Assembly (NCBI GenBank): GCA_013003425.1
Contig: JABDJB010000106.1
Coordinates: 1 to 59,114 of the forward strand
Direction of reading: 5' to 3'
Source: Gammaproteobacteria bacterium
GTDB taxonomy: Bacteria; Pseudomonadota; Gammaproteobacteria; Steroidobacterales; JABDKV01
Length of the DNA: 59,114 nucleotides
Shown: positions 18,211 through 26,580 of the stretch, piece by piece
Layout: each line of letters opens with the position of its first letter
Numbering within the stretch: the first letter of the stretch is position 1
Notes under the pieces: generated by a model
What the model was told of the DNA's origin: nothing
The model's input: the letters and a program-made list of their open reading frames with translations, nothing else
The model's database searches: none
Program-made: the position numbers and the translations under genes

Positions 18211-19420
18211 ATTTTTCTTCCTGCTGAAAAAAGCCGGGCTGCCGGTCTCGATTACCGAGTTCCTGGCGCTGCTCGGCGCGCTCGACAAGCGTGTCGCCGC
18301 TGCCACTATTGATGACTTCTATTACCTGGCGCGCGCCTGCCTGGTAAAAGATGAGCGTCATTACGACCGCTTCGACCAGGTCTTTGCTGCGCATTTCAAA
18401 GGTGCCGAGGCGAAATTTGCCGCCGTTACCGGTGAGGTGCCGCTGGATTGGCTGCGCAAACAGGCCGAACTGCTGCTGAGCGAAGAGGAAAAACAGCGCA
18501 TCGAGTCGCTCGGTGGCTGGGAACAGCTGATGAAAACGCTGGCCGAACGACTTGCAGAGCAGGAAGGCCGGCACCAGGGCGGCAACAAGTGGATCGGCAC
18601 CGCCGGCACCTCGCCATTCGGCGCCTATGGTTACAACCCGGAAGGCGTGCGTATCGGCCAGGAGGGCGCCGGCCAGCGTAGTGCCGTAAAGGTGTGGGAC
18701 AAGCGGATGTACCGCAATCTCGATGACAGCATCGAGCTGGGCACCCGTAATATCAAGCTGGCGCTACGCCGGTTGCGCCGTTTCGCCCGCGAAGGTGCCG
18801 CCGAGGAGCTTGACCTTGACGACACCATTACCGCAACAGCCCGCAACGCCGGCTGGCTTGATATCCGCATGGTGCCCGAGCGGCACAATGCGATGAAGCT
18901 GCTGCTGTTTCTCGATGTTGGCGGTTCCATGGACCCGCATGTGCGCGTCTGCGAAGAGCTGTTCTCAGCCGCGCGCAGCGAGTTCAAGCACATGGAGTAT
19001 TTTTACTTTCACAATTTCGTTTATGAAAACCTGTGGAAAGACAACTATCGCCGTCATGCAGAACGCACTCCGACTTTCGAGGTCATGCGCAGGTTCAACA
19101 AGGAGTATCGCGTTGTTTTTGTCGGCGATGCCATGATGAGCCCGTACGAGATTACCGTGGCTGGTGGCAGCATCGAGCACTGGAATGAAGAATCCGGTGT
19201 GGTGTGGATGCAGCGGTTGCTGCAGCATTTTCCTCACGCTATCTGGCTCAATCCCGAGCCGGCCGGCGCCTGGCGTCACATCCCGTCGGTTCGTATTACC
19301 CGTGAACTGCTGCAGGACCGCATGTACCCGCTGACGCTTGAAGGACTCGATGCCGGAATTCGTGAACTGAAGCGCACCGCGCCACCAATGATATTGGGGT
19401 CAGACCGAGATTATTTGTGA
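18200..19420 (+). CDS. VWA domain-containing CoxE-like protein, C-terminus altered by a repeat
   Basis: The partner of the MoxR ATPase, 406 residues. ATG 18200 gives MLVEFFFLLKKAGLPVSITEFL, the usual start of this family; an upstream frame extension to 18149 is ignored. The VWA domain starts around 233, with the MIDAS-like DVGGSM at 239-244, in which Gly replaces the first Ser of DxSxS, as is common here. FVGDAMMSPYEI and WLNPEP follow. The last seven residues (GSDRDYL) and the stop codon are encoded by the left arm of a 30-bp inverted repeat (19396-19425), so the natural tail was probably replaced. Confidence 0.87.
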   Translation: MLVEFFFLLKKAGLPVSITEFLALLGALDKRVAAATIDDFYYLARACLVKDERHYDRFDQVFAAHFKGAEAKFAAVTGEVPLDWLRKQAELLLSEEEKQRIESLGGWEQLMKTLAERLAEQEGRHQGGNKWIGTAGTSPFGAYGYNPEGVRIGQEGAGQRSAVKVWDKRMYRNLDDSIELGTRNIKLALRRLRRFAREGAAEELDLDDTITATARNAGWLDIRMVPERHNAMKLLLFLDVGGSMDPHVRVCEELFSAARSEFKHMEYFYFHNFVYENLWKDNYRRHAERTPTFEVMRRFNKEYRVVFVGDAMMSPYEITVAGGSIEHWNEESGVVWMQRLLQHFPHAIWLNPEPAGAWRHIPSVRITRELLQDRMYPLTLEGLDAGIRELKRTAPPMILGSDRDYL

Positions 19421-19491
19421 CAATTGCAGTTGGTCTTGTCGCAGCAGGGTCTTCGCGCAAGAATTGTCACAAATAATCTCGGTCTGACCCC
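19396..19491. repeat. 96-bp hairpin element with perfect 30-bp inverted repeats
   Basis: The left arm (19396-19425) starts GGGGTCAGACCGAG and the right arm (19462-19491) is its exact reverse complement over 30 bp, around a 36-base loop. GGGGTCAGACC ends resemble those seen near REP-associated tyrosine transposases. A T-rich stretch follows the right arm, so the hairpin may also act as a terminator between the converging VWA gene and the minus-strand gene. No transposase is present. Confidence 0.88.
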
Positions 19492-19499
19492 TTATTTTC

Positions 19500-19760
19500 T
19501 TATTTTTTCAGCGGGTGATCATCCGGCAGTTCGTGTCGGATCCAGGTTGCCAGCCGGTGTCGTATCGCCGGCAGTGAGAGCTGGTCGTTGGGCAGGGGAA
19601 TGATCTTCTTGTCGTGCACCAGCAAGCGGTAGACGTATTGCAGCTTCTCGCTGGCTGAGTCGGTCGGTTCGAACTCGACAATCTGGCGCCGCACGGCGTC
19701 CTGCATCACGACGCGCATGGCCTCTTTAACCAATGCATTCTCGTTTTTGAGTTTTTTCAT
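19500..19760 (-). CDS. Conserved-looking small protein of unknown function
   Basis: An 86-residue soluble, charged protein (MKKLKNENALVKEAMR at the start, RHELPDDHPLKK at the end). I do not recognise the family. It has no membrane segment or signal. It lies downstream of greB on the same strand, 33 bp away, and could be co-transcribed. Its stop codon is only 8 bp from the hairpin element, so that element may terminate it. ATG 19760 has GGAATTG in front, a modest ribosome site. Confidence 0.6.
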   Translation of the reverse strand: MKKLKNENALVKEAMRVVMQDAVRRQIVEFEPTDSASEKLQYVYRLLVHDKKIIPLPNDQLSLPAIRHRLATWIRHELPDDHPLKK

Positions 19761-19793
19761 ACTTTCAATTCCAGACCGGAACCAGGTTGGGGT

Positions 19794-20288
19794 TCAGTTG
19801 TGATAGTGGACTTCCAGCACGATCAGGCTGTGCTCGGCACCATCGATCACGATAGTTACTTCATCGTCGACGGCTTTACCGAGCAGGGCGCGGGCGACCG
19901 GTGAGTCCACGCTGATATAGGCCTGGTCGTGATCGATCTCATCGGGACCGACGATGCGGTACTGGTTGCTCGTTCCGTCGTCGCGCCCGACCCGGATCCA
20001 GGCGCCGAAGCGCACGGTGTCGTCCTCTGCAAATTCAGTGATCACTTTCAGCGAGGGCATGCGTTTCTGCAGGTAGCGGATACGCCGGTCGATGCCGCCC
20101 AGCTGTTTCTTGCGGTATATATATTCGGCATTTTCGGAGCGATCGCCCTCGGCAGCGGCTGCGGACAACGCGTCGACGACCGCGCGCCGTTTCAGCCATA
20201 ACTCACGTACCTCCTGCTGCATCGTCGTATAGCCGGGTTCGGTTATATAGGGCGACGATTTCGGCGGTGGCGGGCGCCAGCGTCCCAT
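19794..20288 (-). CDS. greB: Transcription elongation factor GreB
   Basis: GreB binds the RNA polymerase secondary channel and stimulates cleavage of backtracked RNA. The 164 residues show the coiled-coil N-terminal domain, with GDRSENAEYIYRKKQLGGID near 53-72 and RRIRYLQKRM near 73-82. The C-terminal FKBP-like domain follows, with FGAWIRVGRDDG, YRIVGPDEID and YISVDSPVARALLGK. The spacing and RIVG/SPVARAL wording favour GreB over GreA. The start codon overlaps the stop of the upstream peroxiredoxin by one base (TAATG), implying coupled translation. Confidence 0.92.
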   Translation of the reverse strand: MGRWRPPPPKSSPYITEPGYTTMQQEVRELWLKRRAVVDALSAAAAEGDRSENAEYIYRKKQLGGIDRRIRYLQKRMPSLKVITEFAEDDTVRFGAWIRVGRDDGTSNQYRIVGPDEIDHDQAYISVDSPVARALLGKAVDDEVTIVIDGAEHSLIVLEVHYHN

Positions 20289-20833
20289 TACAGCGCCGTC
20301 TGTTCCTCTTTGGCTGCGCCAGCAACAAGCGCCGCGATGTCCGCCTGCAGCTGCGACGAGTGCGTATCCGGATCAACCTTTGCATAGTGTTTTGCAATGC
20401 GGCCGTCGGGATCGATAACGAAAGTCTGCCGGCTCGACAATTTAAGCAGACCGTAGTTTCTCAACACGCCATAGGCCCTGGTTGTCGTCATGTCGGTATC
20501 GGCCAGCAGCGGAAATGGCAGGCTGTATTTCTCAGCGAATTCTGCGTGGGATTTCACGTCATCGACACTGACACCGAGTATCGACACGCCCATCTTGCGA
20601 AACTTGAAAATGTCATCGCGAAAAGCGCAGGCTTCTGTGGTGCAGCCGGGCGTGTCGTCTTTCGGGTAGAAATACATCACCACCCATTTGCCGCGATAGT
20701 CATCGACAGCGTGCGTCTTGCCTTTCTGATCGAGCAGCTCGAACGACGGAGCCATCTCGCCGACCGCGGGCGGGCCGGCCAGCGCCGGAACGGAAAAAAG
20801 ACATAGCGCGATTGCGGAGAAAAACAGACGCAT
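20288..20833 (-). CDS. Exported peroxiredoxin, Bcp/PrxQ type
   Basis: A thiol peroxidase of 181 residues with an N-terminal signal peptide ending near ALAG (residues 17-20), so it acts in the periplasm; most Bcp proteins are cytoplasmic. The peroxidatic Cys 64 and resolving Cys 69 lie in TPGCTTEACAFRD, the C-x4-C layout of the PrxQ group. The YFYPKDDTPG lead-in and SFVIDPDG-like FVIDPDGRIAKHY are also typical. It is upstream of greB with a one-base overlap, and divergent from the patatin gene across about 130 bp. Confidence 0.9.
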   Translation of the reverse strand: MRLFFSAIALCLFSVPALAGPPAVGEMAPSFELLDQKGKTHAVDDYRGKWVVMYFYPKDDTPGCTTEACAFRDDIFKFRKMGVSILGVSVDDVKSHAEFAEKYSLPFPLLADTDMTTTRAYGVLRNYGLLKLSSRQTFVIDPDGRIAKHYAKVDPDTHSSQLQADIAALVAGAAKEEQTAL

Positions 20834-20962
20834 GGATCACCTCGGTGTATGGGATACCGGTAATTGTCCCTACCCGGCGCTGTGACTGCAATTATCGGTA
20901 ACAGTTCCTTGCAGGGCTGCGGAGCGACGTGATAAATCATTGATCGTAAATTGGTTTTGGCG

Positions 20963-22192
20963 ATGGATGAGAAAGACCGCAAACCTGTAATCGGACTGGT
21001 TCTGCCGGGCGGAGGCGCCCGTGCGGCCTACCAGGTCGGCGTGCTCAAGGCGATCGGCGAGATGCTGCCGCATGGCGCCCCCAGCCCGTTTCGCGTCATT
21101 ACCGGCACCTCGGCCGGTGCTATCAATGCTGTCGTGCTGGCCAGTCATGCGGTGCATTTCCAGCTCGGTGTGCGCCGCATGCACAACGTCTGGGCCAACT
21201 TCACCACCGACCAGGTGTTTCGCAGCGACTGGAGCACGGTCCTGCGTACAAGTCTGCACTGGCTGAGCGCTTTCGTATTTGGCGGCCTGCGTACCGGTAA
21301 CCCTGATTCGCTGCTCGATAACGAGCCGTTGCGTGAGTTGCTCTCGGGTCATATACGCTTTGACCGCATTGCCGAAGGTATAGCGACCGGCGCACTCGAT
21401 GCGGTCGGCGTGACCGCTTCGGGTTATTCATCGGCACGGGCGGTAACTTTTTTCCAGGGTGCGCAGCGGCTGCGACCGTGGTTACGGCCGCGACGAGAGG
21501 GCCGGCGCGAGCAGCTCGGTCCCGGGCACCTGATGGCGTCTACGGCTATGCCGTTTATTTTTCCGCCCGAGCACATCGGCGAAGAGCACTATGGCGATGG
21601 CGCCATCCGCGAGGCAGCACCGTTGAGCTCTGCAGTCCACCTGGGAGCGGATCGTCTGCTGGTTATTGGCGCACGCGATGAACATACGCGCAGTCCTGCA
21701 GGCGAAGGGCTGCAGATGCCGAGTTTCGGCCATATCGCCGGCTACATGCTGGATACGATTTTTCTTGATGGCCTGTACGCCGACCTGGAGCGGCTGACGC
21801 GTATCAACCAGGTGGTTGGCCAGGTCCCGGCAGGCACGTTGAGAAAAACACCGTGGGCGCCATTGAAACGCATCGACACCCATATCATCGTGCCCAGCGT
21901 CGATATCCGTTCGATCGCCGAGAAACACGCACGTGAATTCCCGCGCTCGGTACGGATGCTGTTACGCGGTATTGGTGCGCTCAATGCCGGTGGCCGGCAG
22001 CTGATGAGTTACCTGCTGTTCCAGCAGGGCTTTTGCCGCGAACTGATCCAGCTTGGCTACAGCGATTGCATCAAGCGGCGGCGCAAGCTGGAACCGTTCC
22101 TGACAGGCGATCCTGTTCATGCACTGGAGGCGCCAGAGCATTTGCTGTCGGCGTTATCCGGTCAAAAAGAGCGCGCCAAGACCGAGGAATGA
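20963..22192 (+). CDS. Patatin-like phospholipase family protein
   Basis: A 409-residue serine acyl hydrolase. The oxyanion loop is PGGGARAAYQVG (15-26) and the nucleophile elbow is GTSAG with Ser 50. The catalytic Asp is in YGDGAIREAAP near residue 213, completing the Ser-Asp dyad. ATG 20963 is preferred over an upstream TTG at 20951. No signal peptide is evident. The C-terminal region carries DTHIIVPSVDIRSIAEKHAREFP, typical of a long bacterial patatin subgroup. Its 3' end overlaps that of mgtE, on the opposite strand, by 39 bp. The lipid substrate is unknown. Confidence 0.88.
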   Translation: MDEKDRKPVIGLVLPGGGARAAYQVGVLKAIGEMLPHGAPSPFRVITGTSAGAINAVVLASHAVHFQLGVRRMHNVWANFTTDQVFRSDWSTVLRTSLHWLSAFVFGGLRTGNPDSLLDNEPLRELLSGHIRFDRIAEGIATGALDAVGVTASGYSSARAVTFFQGAQRLRPWLRPRREGRREQLGPGHLMASTAMPFIFPPEHIGEEHYGDGAIREAAPLSSAVHLGADRLLVIGARDEHTRSPAGEGLQMPSFGHIAGYMLDTIFLDGLYADLERLTRINQVVGQVPAGTLRKTPWAPLKRIDTHIIVPSVDIRSIAEKHAREFPRSVRMLLRGIGALNAGGRQLMSYLLFQQGFCRELIQLGYSDCIKRRRKLEPFLTGDPVHALEAPEHLLSALSGQKERAKTEE

Positions 22193-23509
22193 CATGAAGC
22201 CGACCACGTCGGTGACGGTCGTCAATACGACTGAGCCGGCCAGCGCCGGGTCGATATTCATTCGCTTGAGCAGCAGCGGAATGGTCACGCCCGAAATCGC
22301 AGCGATCAGCAGATTTATGACCAGGGCTGCCGCAATCACGCCACCAAGGCGCCAGGAGTTGAACCAGAACAGGGACACGACGGCAACAACCGACGACCAG
22401 ATCAGCCCGTTAAGCAGCCCGACCGCGGTTTCCTTGAACATCAGCCAGCGTGCGTTGGAGCGTTCCACGTGACCCAGGGCCAGACCACGGATCATCAGCG
22501 TCAGCGTCTGGCTGCCGGCGATGCCACCCATGCTGGCTACAACTGGCATTAGCACGGCCAGAGCCACCACTTCTTGGATGGTTGCCTCGAACATCCCCAC
22601 CACATAAGCCGCAATAAACGCGGTAGCGAGGTTCACACCCAGCCAGATGGTGCGCCGTCGAGCGCTGGCGATTACCGGCGCGAACATGTCGTCTTCTTCG
22701 TCGAGGCCGGCCATGCTCATCAGCGAGTGCTCGGCTTCCTCGCGAATCACGTCGACGACGTCATCAACCGTTATGCGGCCCAGCAGGCGGCCCTCATCGT
22801 CTACGACCGGAGCAGAATAAAGGTCCAGAGTTTCGAAAATACTGGCCACTTCATTGGCTGGCGTATTGGCGTTTATGCCTTCCAGCCCGGTATCCATGAT
22901 TTCGCCTACAGTGCTTTCTTCATCGTGGGTGAGCAGCCGCGTCAGGAACACCGTGCCGAGGTATTTGCCGTAGCGGTTGACCACGAACAGCATGTCGGTG
23001 CGTTCCGGAATGTCGCCGTGCATGCGCAGGTAGCGCAACACCACATCCGCCGTAACGTCGGGCCGGACGGTGATGGTGTCGGTGTTCATCAGGCCGCCGG
23101 CGCTGTCTTCGTGGAACGCCAGCACCGATTCCAGCCGCTCGCGATCCAGTCTCTCCATCGAGCGCAGGACCCGATTGTTGACGGTTTCCGGTAAATCGGC
23201 GATCAGGTCGGCAAGGTCATCGACCTCCAGCCCGCCCGTTGCGGCAACCAGCTCGTCGGCTTCCATGCTGCCAATCAGGCCGGCGCGTACCTCGTCGTTA
23301 ACTTCGACCAGCACTTCGCCTTCGTCGTCCGGATCGACCAGTTCCCACACGTAGTCGCGTTCACGCGGCGGCAGCGATTCGAGCAGGTTGGCGATTTCGG
23401 CTGGCGCCAGCGACAGCATCATGCGACGGGCAGGACGCATCCTGCCGGCGTCCATGGCCGCACGGATCTTCTGCAGATGAGTTGCAGGCTTTTCGGCTTC
23501 GGTGCTCAT
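22154..23509 (-). CDS. mgtE: MgtE-type magnesium transporter
   Basis: A 451-residue inner-membrane Mg2+ channel. The N-terminal helical domain has LLESLPPRERDYVWELVDPDDEG and DDLADLIADLPE. Two CBS domains follow (MNTDTITVRPDVTADVVLRYLR and GINANTPANEVASIFETLD), then five C-terminal membrane helices with the pore segment VLMPVVASMGGIAGSQTLTLMIRG. All parts are present. It lies downstream of the HPr/EI pair on the same strand, 97 bp from the EI stop; EI-mgtE adjacency is seen in some gammaproteobacteria. The C-terminus overlaps the converging patatin gene by 39 bp. Confidence 0.95.
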   Translation of the reverse strand: MSTEAEKPATHLQKIRAAMDAGRMRPARRMMLSLAPAEIANLLESLPPRERDYVWELVDPDDEGEVLVEVNDEVRAGLIGSMEADELVAATGGLEVDDLADLIADLPETVNNRVLRSMERLDRERLESVLAFHEDSAGGLMNTDTITVRPDVTADVVLRYLRMHGDIPERTDMLFVVNRYGKYLGTVFLTRLLTHDEESTVGEIMDTGLEGINANTPANEVASIFETLDLYSAPVVDDEGRLLGRITVDDVVDVIREEAEHSLMSMAGLDEEDDMFAPVIASARRRTIWLGVNLATAFIAAYVVGMFEATIQEVVALAVLMPVVASMGGIAGSQTLTLMIRGLALGHVERSNARWLMFKETAVGLLNGLIWSSVVAVVSLFWFNSWRLGGVIAAALVINLLIAAISGVTIPLLLKRMNIDPALAGSVVLTTVTDVVGFMSFLGLGALFLTG

Positions 23510-23606
23510 CGTGTCCGCTCGTGCTCGCCGGTCGCCGCGCAGTGTAGCGGAAATAGACAGGGCAGGACATTACCGCCGCAATTGCGGCATTACGTGGCGG
23601 TGCTGA

Positions 23607-25334
23607 TCAGTCGTCTTCGATCAGGCGGTTCAGCATCCGCTCGGTGCGGGCGCGGCTGTCACTGCTCAGCATGCGGCGGGCACGAGTCTTTATGCTGCCG
23701 ACGTCAGAGCGTCTGATCGAATCCTTGACCTCCAGCAGCGTAGCCGGCTGCACGCTGAAGTGACGCAACCCCAGCCCCAGCAACAGGCGGCACACGCGCG
23801 GATCGGAGCCGAGCTCGCCACACAGGACCACGGGCTTGCCTGCTTTCTCGCCGACAGTAATGACTTCGCTGATAAGGCGGAGGACCGCCGGGTGTAGCGG
23901 GTCGTACAGGTGCTGAACGTCATCGTCTTCGCGCGCCGCGGCCAGCGTGTACTGGGTCAGGTCATTGCTGCCGATAGCAAAAAAATCCGCATGCCCGGCG
24001 AGCTGTCGGGCAGCCAGGGCTGCCCCGGGCACCTCGATCAGTATGCCGATCGGGATATCCGCGGCAATGGTGCGTTTCTTGTGCAGCAGCTCGAGGCGGA
24101 TGCGCTCGATGATAGTGAGTGCCAGCTGTACTTCCGTTACGTTGCTGACCATCGGCAGCAGGATGCGCACCGGGCCGGCAGACGACGCGCGCAGCATGGC
24201 ACGTACCTGTGGCTCGAACAGTTCCGGATGGGCGAGGCTCAGCCGGATGCCGCGCAAACCCAGCGCCGGCTCGGCTTCGCCGGCATGATGCGGCTGGTCA
24301 GCCGTAAACGCAGCCGGCGGGGCGTCCAGTGTACGCAGCGTGACCGGGCGGCCCTGCATGGCGCGGACAATGCGGCGGTACATGGCCAGTTGCTCACGCT
24401 CATCGGGCAGGTCATCACGATTGGCAAACAGGGAATCGGACCGGTACAGGCCGATGCCTTCGGCCCCGAGTCGCCGCGCCATGCCTGCGTCGGCCGGTGA
24501 ATCCACATTGGCCTGCAGGTTGATGGTTATCCGGTCTCGGGTGCGTGCCGGCTTCGCGGCCAGCGCCTTCAGGTCGCGCTGACGCTGGTTTTCGGACCGG
24601 CGCATCTTGCGATAGTGCTGTAGCGAGCGCTTGTCCGGTGCCGCCACCACCATGCCGGACGAGCCATCGACGATTACCTCGTCGGCTTCATGCAGCAGAT
24701 CGAGTGCCGGATGTACGGCAGTAACGGCGGGTATGCGCAGGCTGCGTGCCACGATGGCGGCGTGACTCATCGTGCCGCCATGACTGCATATCAAGCCCCG
24801 CATTCCATCGTGCTGATGTTCGAGCACGTCGGCGGCGGCCAGGTTGCTGGTGACGACAATGTAGCCGCGCCCGGATTCTTTTTCCGCTGCCGGCGTATCA
24901 TCCAGCTTGCGCAGCACTTTCGAAATTACGTTTTCGACATCTTCGGCGCGCTGGCGCAGGTAGGCGTCGTCGATTTTTTCGAACATTGCAACCAGGCGGT
25001 CGCGATGCCGTGCCAGCGCCCATTCCGAGGTGTATTTCTTTTCCTCGATCAGCTGGATTACCGGCTGGGACAAGGTCTCGTCTTCCAGCATCAGCAGGTG
25101 GCTGTCGAGAAAGGTCATGATCTGTGCCGGCACCTTGTCACGCAGCCGCGCCTGCAGTTGGCGCAATTCGGCTATGGCGGCATGCATGGCAGCAGTGACC
25201 CGCTCGACTTCCTGCTTTTCGGTTCCGGGCGGGATGTGACTGGCCACGGCGCGTGGCTGGATTTCGTGCAGCAGGCGAACTTTGCCAATAGCAATGCCGC
25301 GCGAAACCCCGGTGCCGCTAAGCATCAGCGACAT
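23607..25334 (-). CDS. ptsI: PTS enzyme I (GAF-less), variant PEP-binding loop
   Basis: Enzyme I takes phosphate from PEP and passes it to HPr. The 575 residues lack the N-terminal GAF domain of PtsP. The phospho-His is H191 in GGTMSHAAIVARS, and EGIGLYRSD carries R298. IEVPGAAL has the Mg-binding Glu 434, FFAIGSNDLTQYTLA the Asp, and VLCGELGSD Cys 505. The usual RTxDxGGDK loop reads RTLDAPPAAFTADQ (334-347), so GGDK is missing. It follows HPr by 4 bp. Activity is likely but the altered loop makes it less certain. Its partners here would be HPr and PtsN. Confidence 0.9.
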   Translation of the reverse strand: MSLMLSGTGVSRGIAIGKVRLLHEIQPRAVASHIPPGTEKQEVERVTAAMHAAIAELRQLQARLRDKVPAQIMTFLDSHLLMLEDETLSQPVIQLIEEKKYTSEWALARHRDRLVAMFEKIDDAYLRQRAEDVENVISKVLRKLDDTPAAEKESGRGYIVVTSNLAAADVLEHQHDGMRGLICSHGGTMSHAAIVARSLRIPAVTAVHPALDLLHEADEVIVDGSSGMVVAAPDKRSLQHYRKMRRSENQRQRDLKALAAKPARTRDRITINLQANVDSPADAGMARRLGAEGIGLYRSDSLFANRDDLPDEREQLAMYRRIVRAMQGRPVTLRTLDAPPAAFTADQPHHAGEAEPALGLRGIRLSLAHPELFEPQVRAMLRASSAGPVRILLPMVSNVTEVQLALTIIERIRLELLHKKRTIAADIPIGILIEVPGAALAARQLAGHADFFAIGSNDLTQYTLAAAREDDDVQHLYDPLHPAVLRLISEVITVGEKAGKPVVLCGELGSDPRVCRLLLGLGLRHFSVQPATLLEVKDSIRRSDVGSIKTRARRMLSSDSRARTERMLNRLIEDD

Positions 25335-25338
25335 CGGC

Positions 25339-25626
25339 TTACTCGGCAGTCTGGTGCTGGATGCCCGCCTTGTTCAGGGAATCGAACAGCGCCTGCAGGC
25401 GGCGTTCAGCCCGTTGCTCGTCCGGACCGTCCAGTTGAACCCGCAATCGCGCCCCCTGAGGTGCTGCGAGCACCAGCAGGCCAAGGATGCTCTTGCCGTC
25501 GACATTGCGATCCTCGTAGATCAGCCGCACATTGCTGTCGAATTCGCTGGTCATAGCAACGACCCGGGCAGCCGGCCGGGCGTGCAATCCTCGTTGGTTC
25601 CGAACCGTGACGTCGAATTCGAGCAA
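25339..25626 (-). CDS. HPr/NPr phosphocarrier protein
   Basis: A cytoplasmic phosphocarrier of 95 residues that relays phosphate from enzyme I to EIIA-type proteins. The TTG at 25626 is chosen because GGGGAGG lies 5 bases upstream and it gives MLEFDVTVRNQRGLHARPA, placing the active His exactly at position 15. A GTG 18 bases further up is less likely. The regulatory-serine region VDGKSILGLLVLA is present, although no HPr kinase gene is seen in this window. Enzyme I follows after 4 bp and rapZ precedes it by 93 bp. With PtsN nearby this fits a PTS-Ntr relay. Confidence 0.92.
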   Translation of the reverse strand: MLEFDVTVRNQRGLHARPAARVVAMTSEFDSNVRLIYEDRNVDGKSILGLLVLAAPQGARLRVQLDGPDEQRAERRLQALFDSLNKAGIQHQTAE

Positions 25627-25719
25627 GGCTGCCTCCCCGGACACAGCTTATGACCTTACCGTGCGGCCGCCGCTTAACGCAATGCAACAATTTGCATAAC
25701 GTGGAATAAAATCTATGAA

Positions 25720-26580
25720 TCAGTCACTTAAGCTACTGTGTCGGACCTGGACCTGGCCGCTGGCATTGCGAAACTCCTCGGCCAGGCGCTCGGCGAGGTA
25801 AACCGAGCGGTGCTGGCCGCCGGTGCAGCCGACGGCAACGGTCAGATAGCTGCGGTTGCTGCGCAGAAACTCGGGTATCCAGCGACGCAGGTACGTGCTG
25901 ATCGATTCAAGCATGTCGGTTACCTCGGACTGGCCGGCCAGCCACTCGGCAACCGGCTGGTCACGGCCGGTCAGGTCGCGCAACGCGGCGACCCAGTAAG
26001 GGTTCGGCAGGCAGCGCACGTCAAACACAATATCGGCATCAGCGGGCAGCCCGTTCTTGTAACCAAATGACTGGAACTGCAATGACATCTGCGACTCGCG
26101 TCGTGCCGCGACCCGTTCACGAATCAGCTCACGTAATTCGTGAATACTGGTGTTGCTGGTGTCGATAACCAGGTCTGCTTCGGTCGCCACCGGCTCGAGC
26201 AGCCGGGTTTCCTCATCGATAGCCTGCTGCAGCCCCATACCGGTCCGGCTCAGCGGATGACGCCGCCGGGTTTCGCGATAACGGCGCATCAGTGTTGCCG
26301 GGTCGGAATGGAGAAACAGCACCTCGCACTGGATGCCGTCATTCTTGAGCTGGTTGATCAGCTCGGGCAGCTGATCCAGGTTAGCCGGGCGGTTGCGTGC
26401 GTCAACGCCTACCGCGGTGCGCTGGTAGGTGTCGAGTTCAGTTTTTACCGTGGCATCGACAAAGGATTTGAGCAGGGCAATGGGGATGTTGTCGATACAG
26501 TAGTACCCGAGGTCCTCCAGCATATGGAGCGCGACGGATTTGCCGGAGCCTGATAGCCCGCTAACTATGATCAGGCGCAT
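25720..26580 (-). CDS. rapZ: RNase adapter protein RapZ
   Basis: RapZ binds small RNAs of the GlmZ type and guides RNase E in enterobacteria, linking amino-sugar supply to GlmS; in other lineages the role is less clear. The 286 residues hold Walker A GLSGSGKS (8-15), the family GYYCIDNIP segment near 25-33, FLHSDPATLMRRYRETRRRHPL, and the C-terminal TVAVGCTGGQHRSVYLAERLA. The start overlaps the ptsN end by 20 bp, as in the classic rpoN cluster. Confidence 0.95.
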   Translation of the reverse strand: MRLIIVSGLSGSGKSVALHMLEDLGYYCIDNIPIALLKSFVDATVKTELDTYQRTAVGVDARNRPANLDQLPELINQLKNDGIQCEVLFLHSDPATLMRRYRETRRRHPLSRTGMGLQQAIDEETRLLEPVATEADLVIDTSNTSIHELRELIRERVAARRESQMSLQFQSFGYKNGLPADADIVFDVRCLPNPYWVAALRDLTGRDQPVAEWLAGQSEVTDMLESISTYLRRWIPEFLRSNRSYLTVAVGCTGGQHRSVYLAERLAEEFRNASGQVQVRHSSLSD

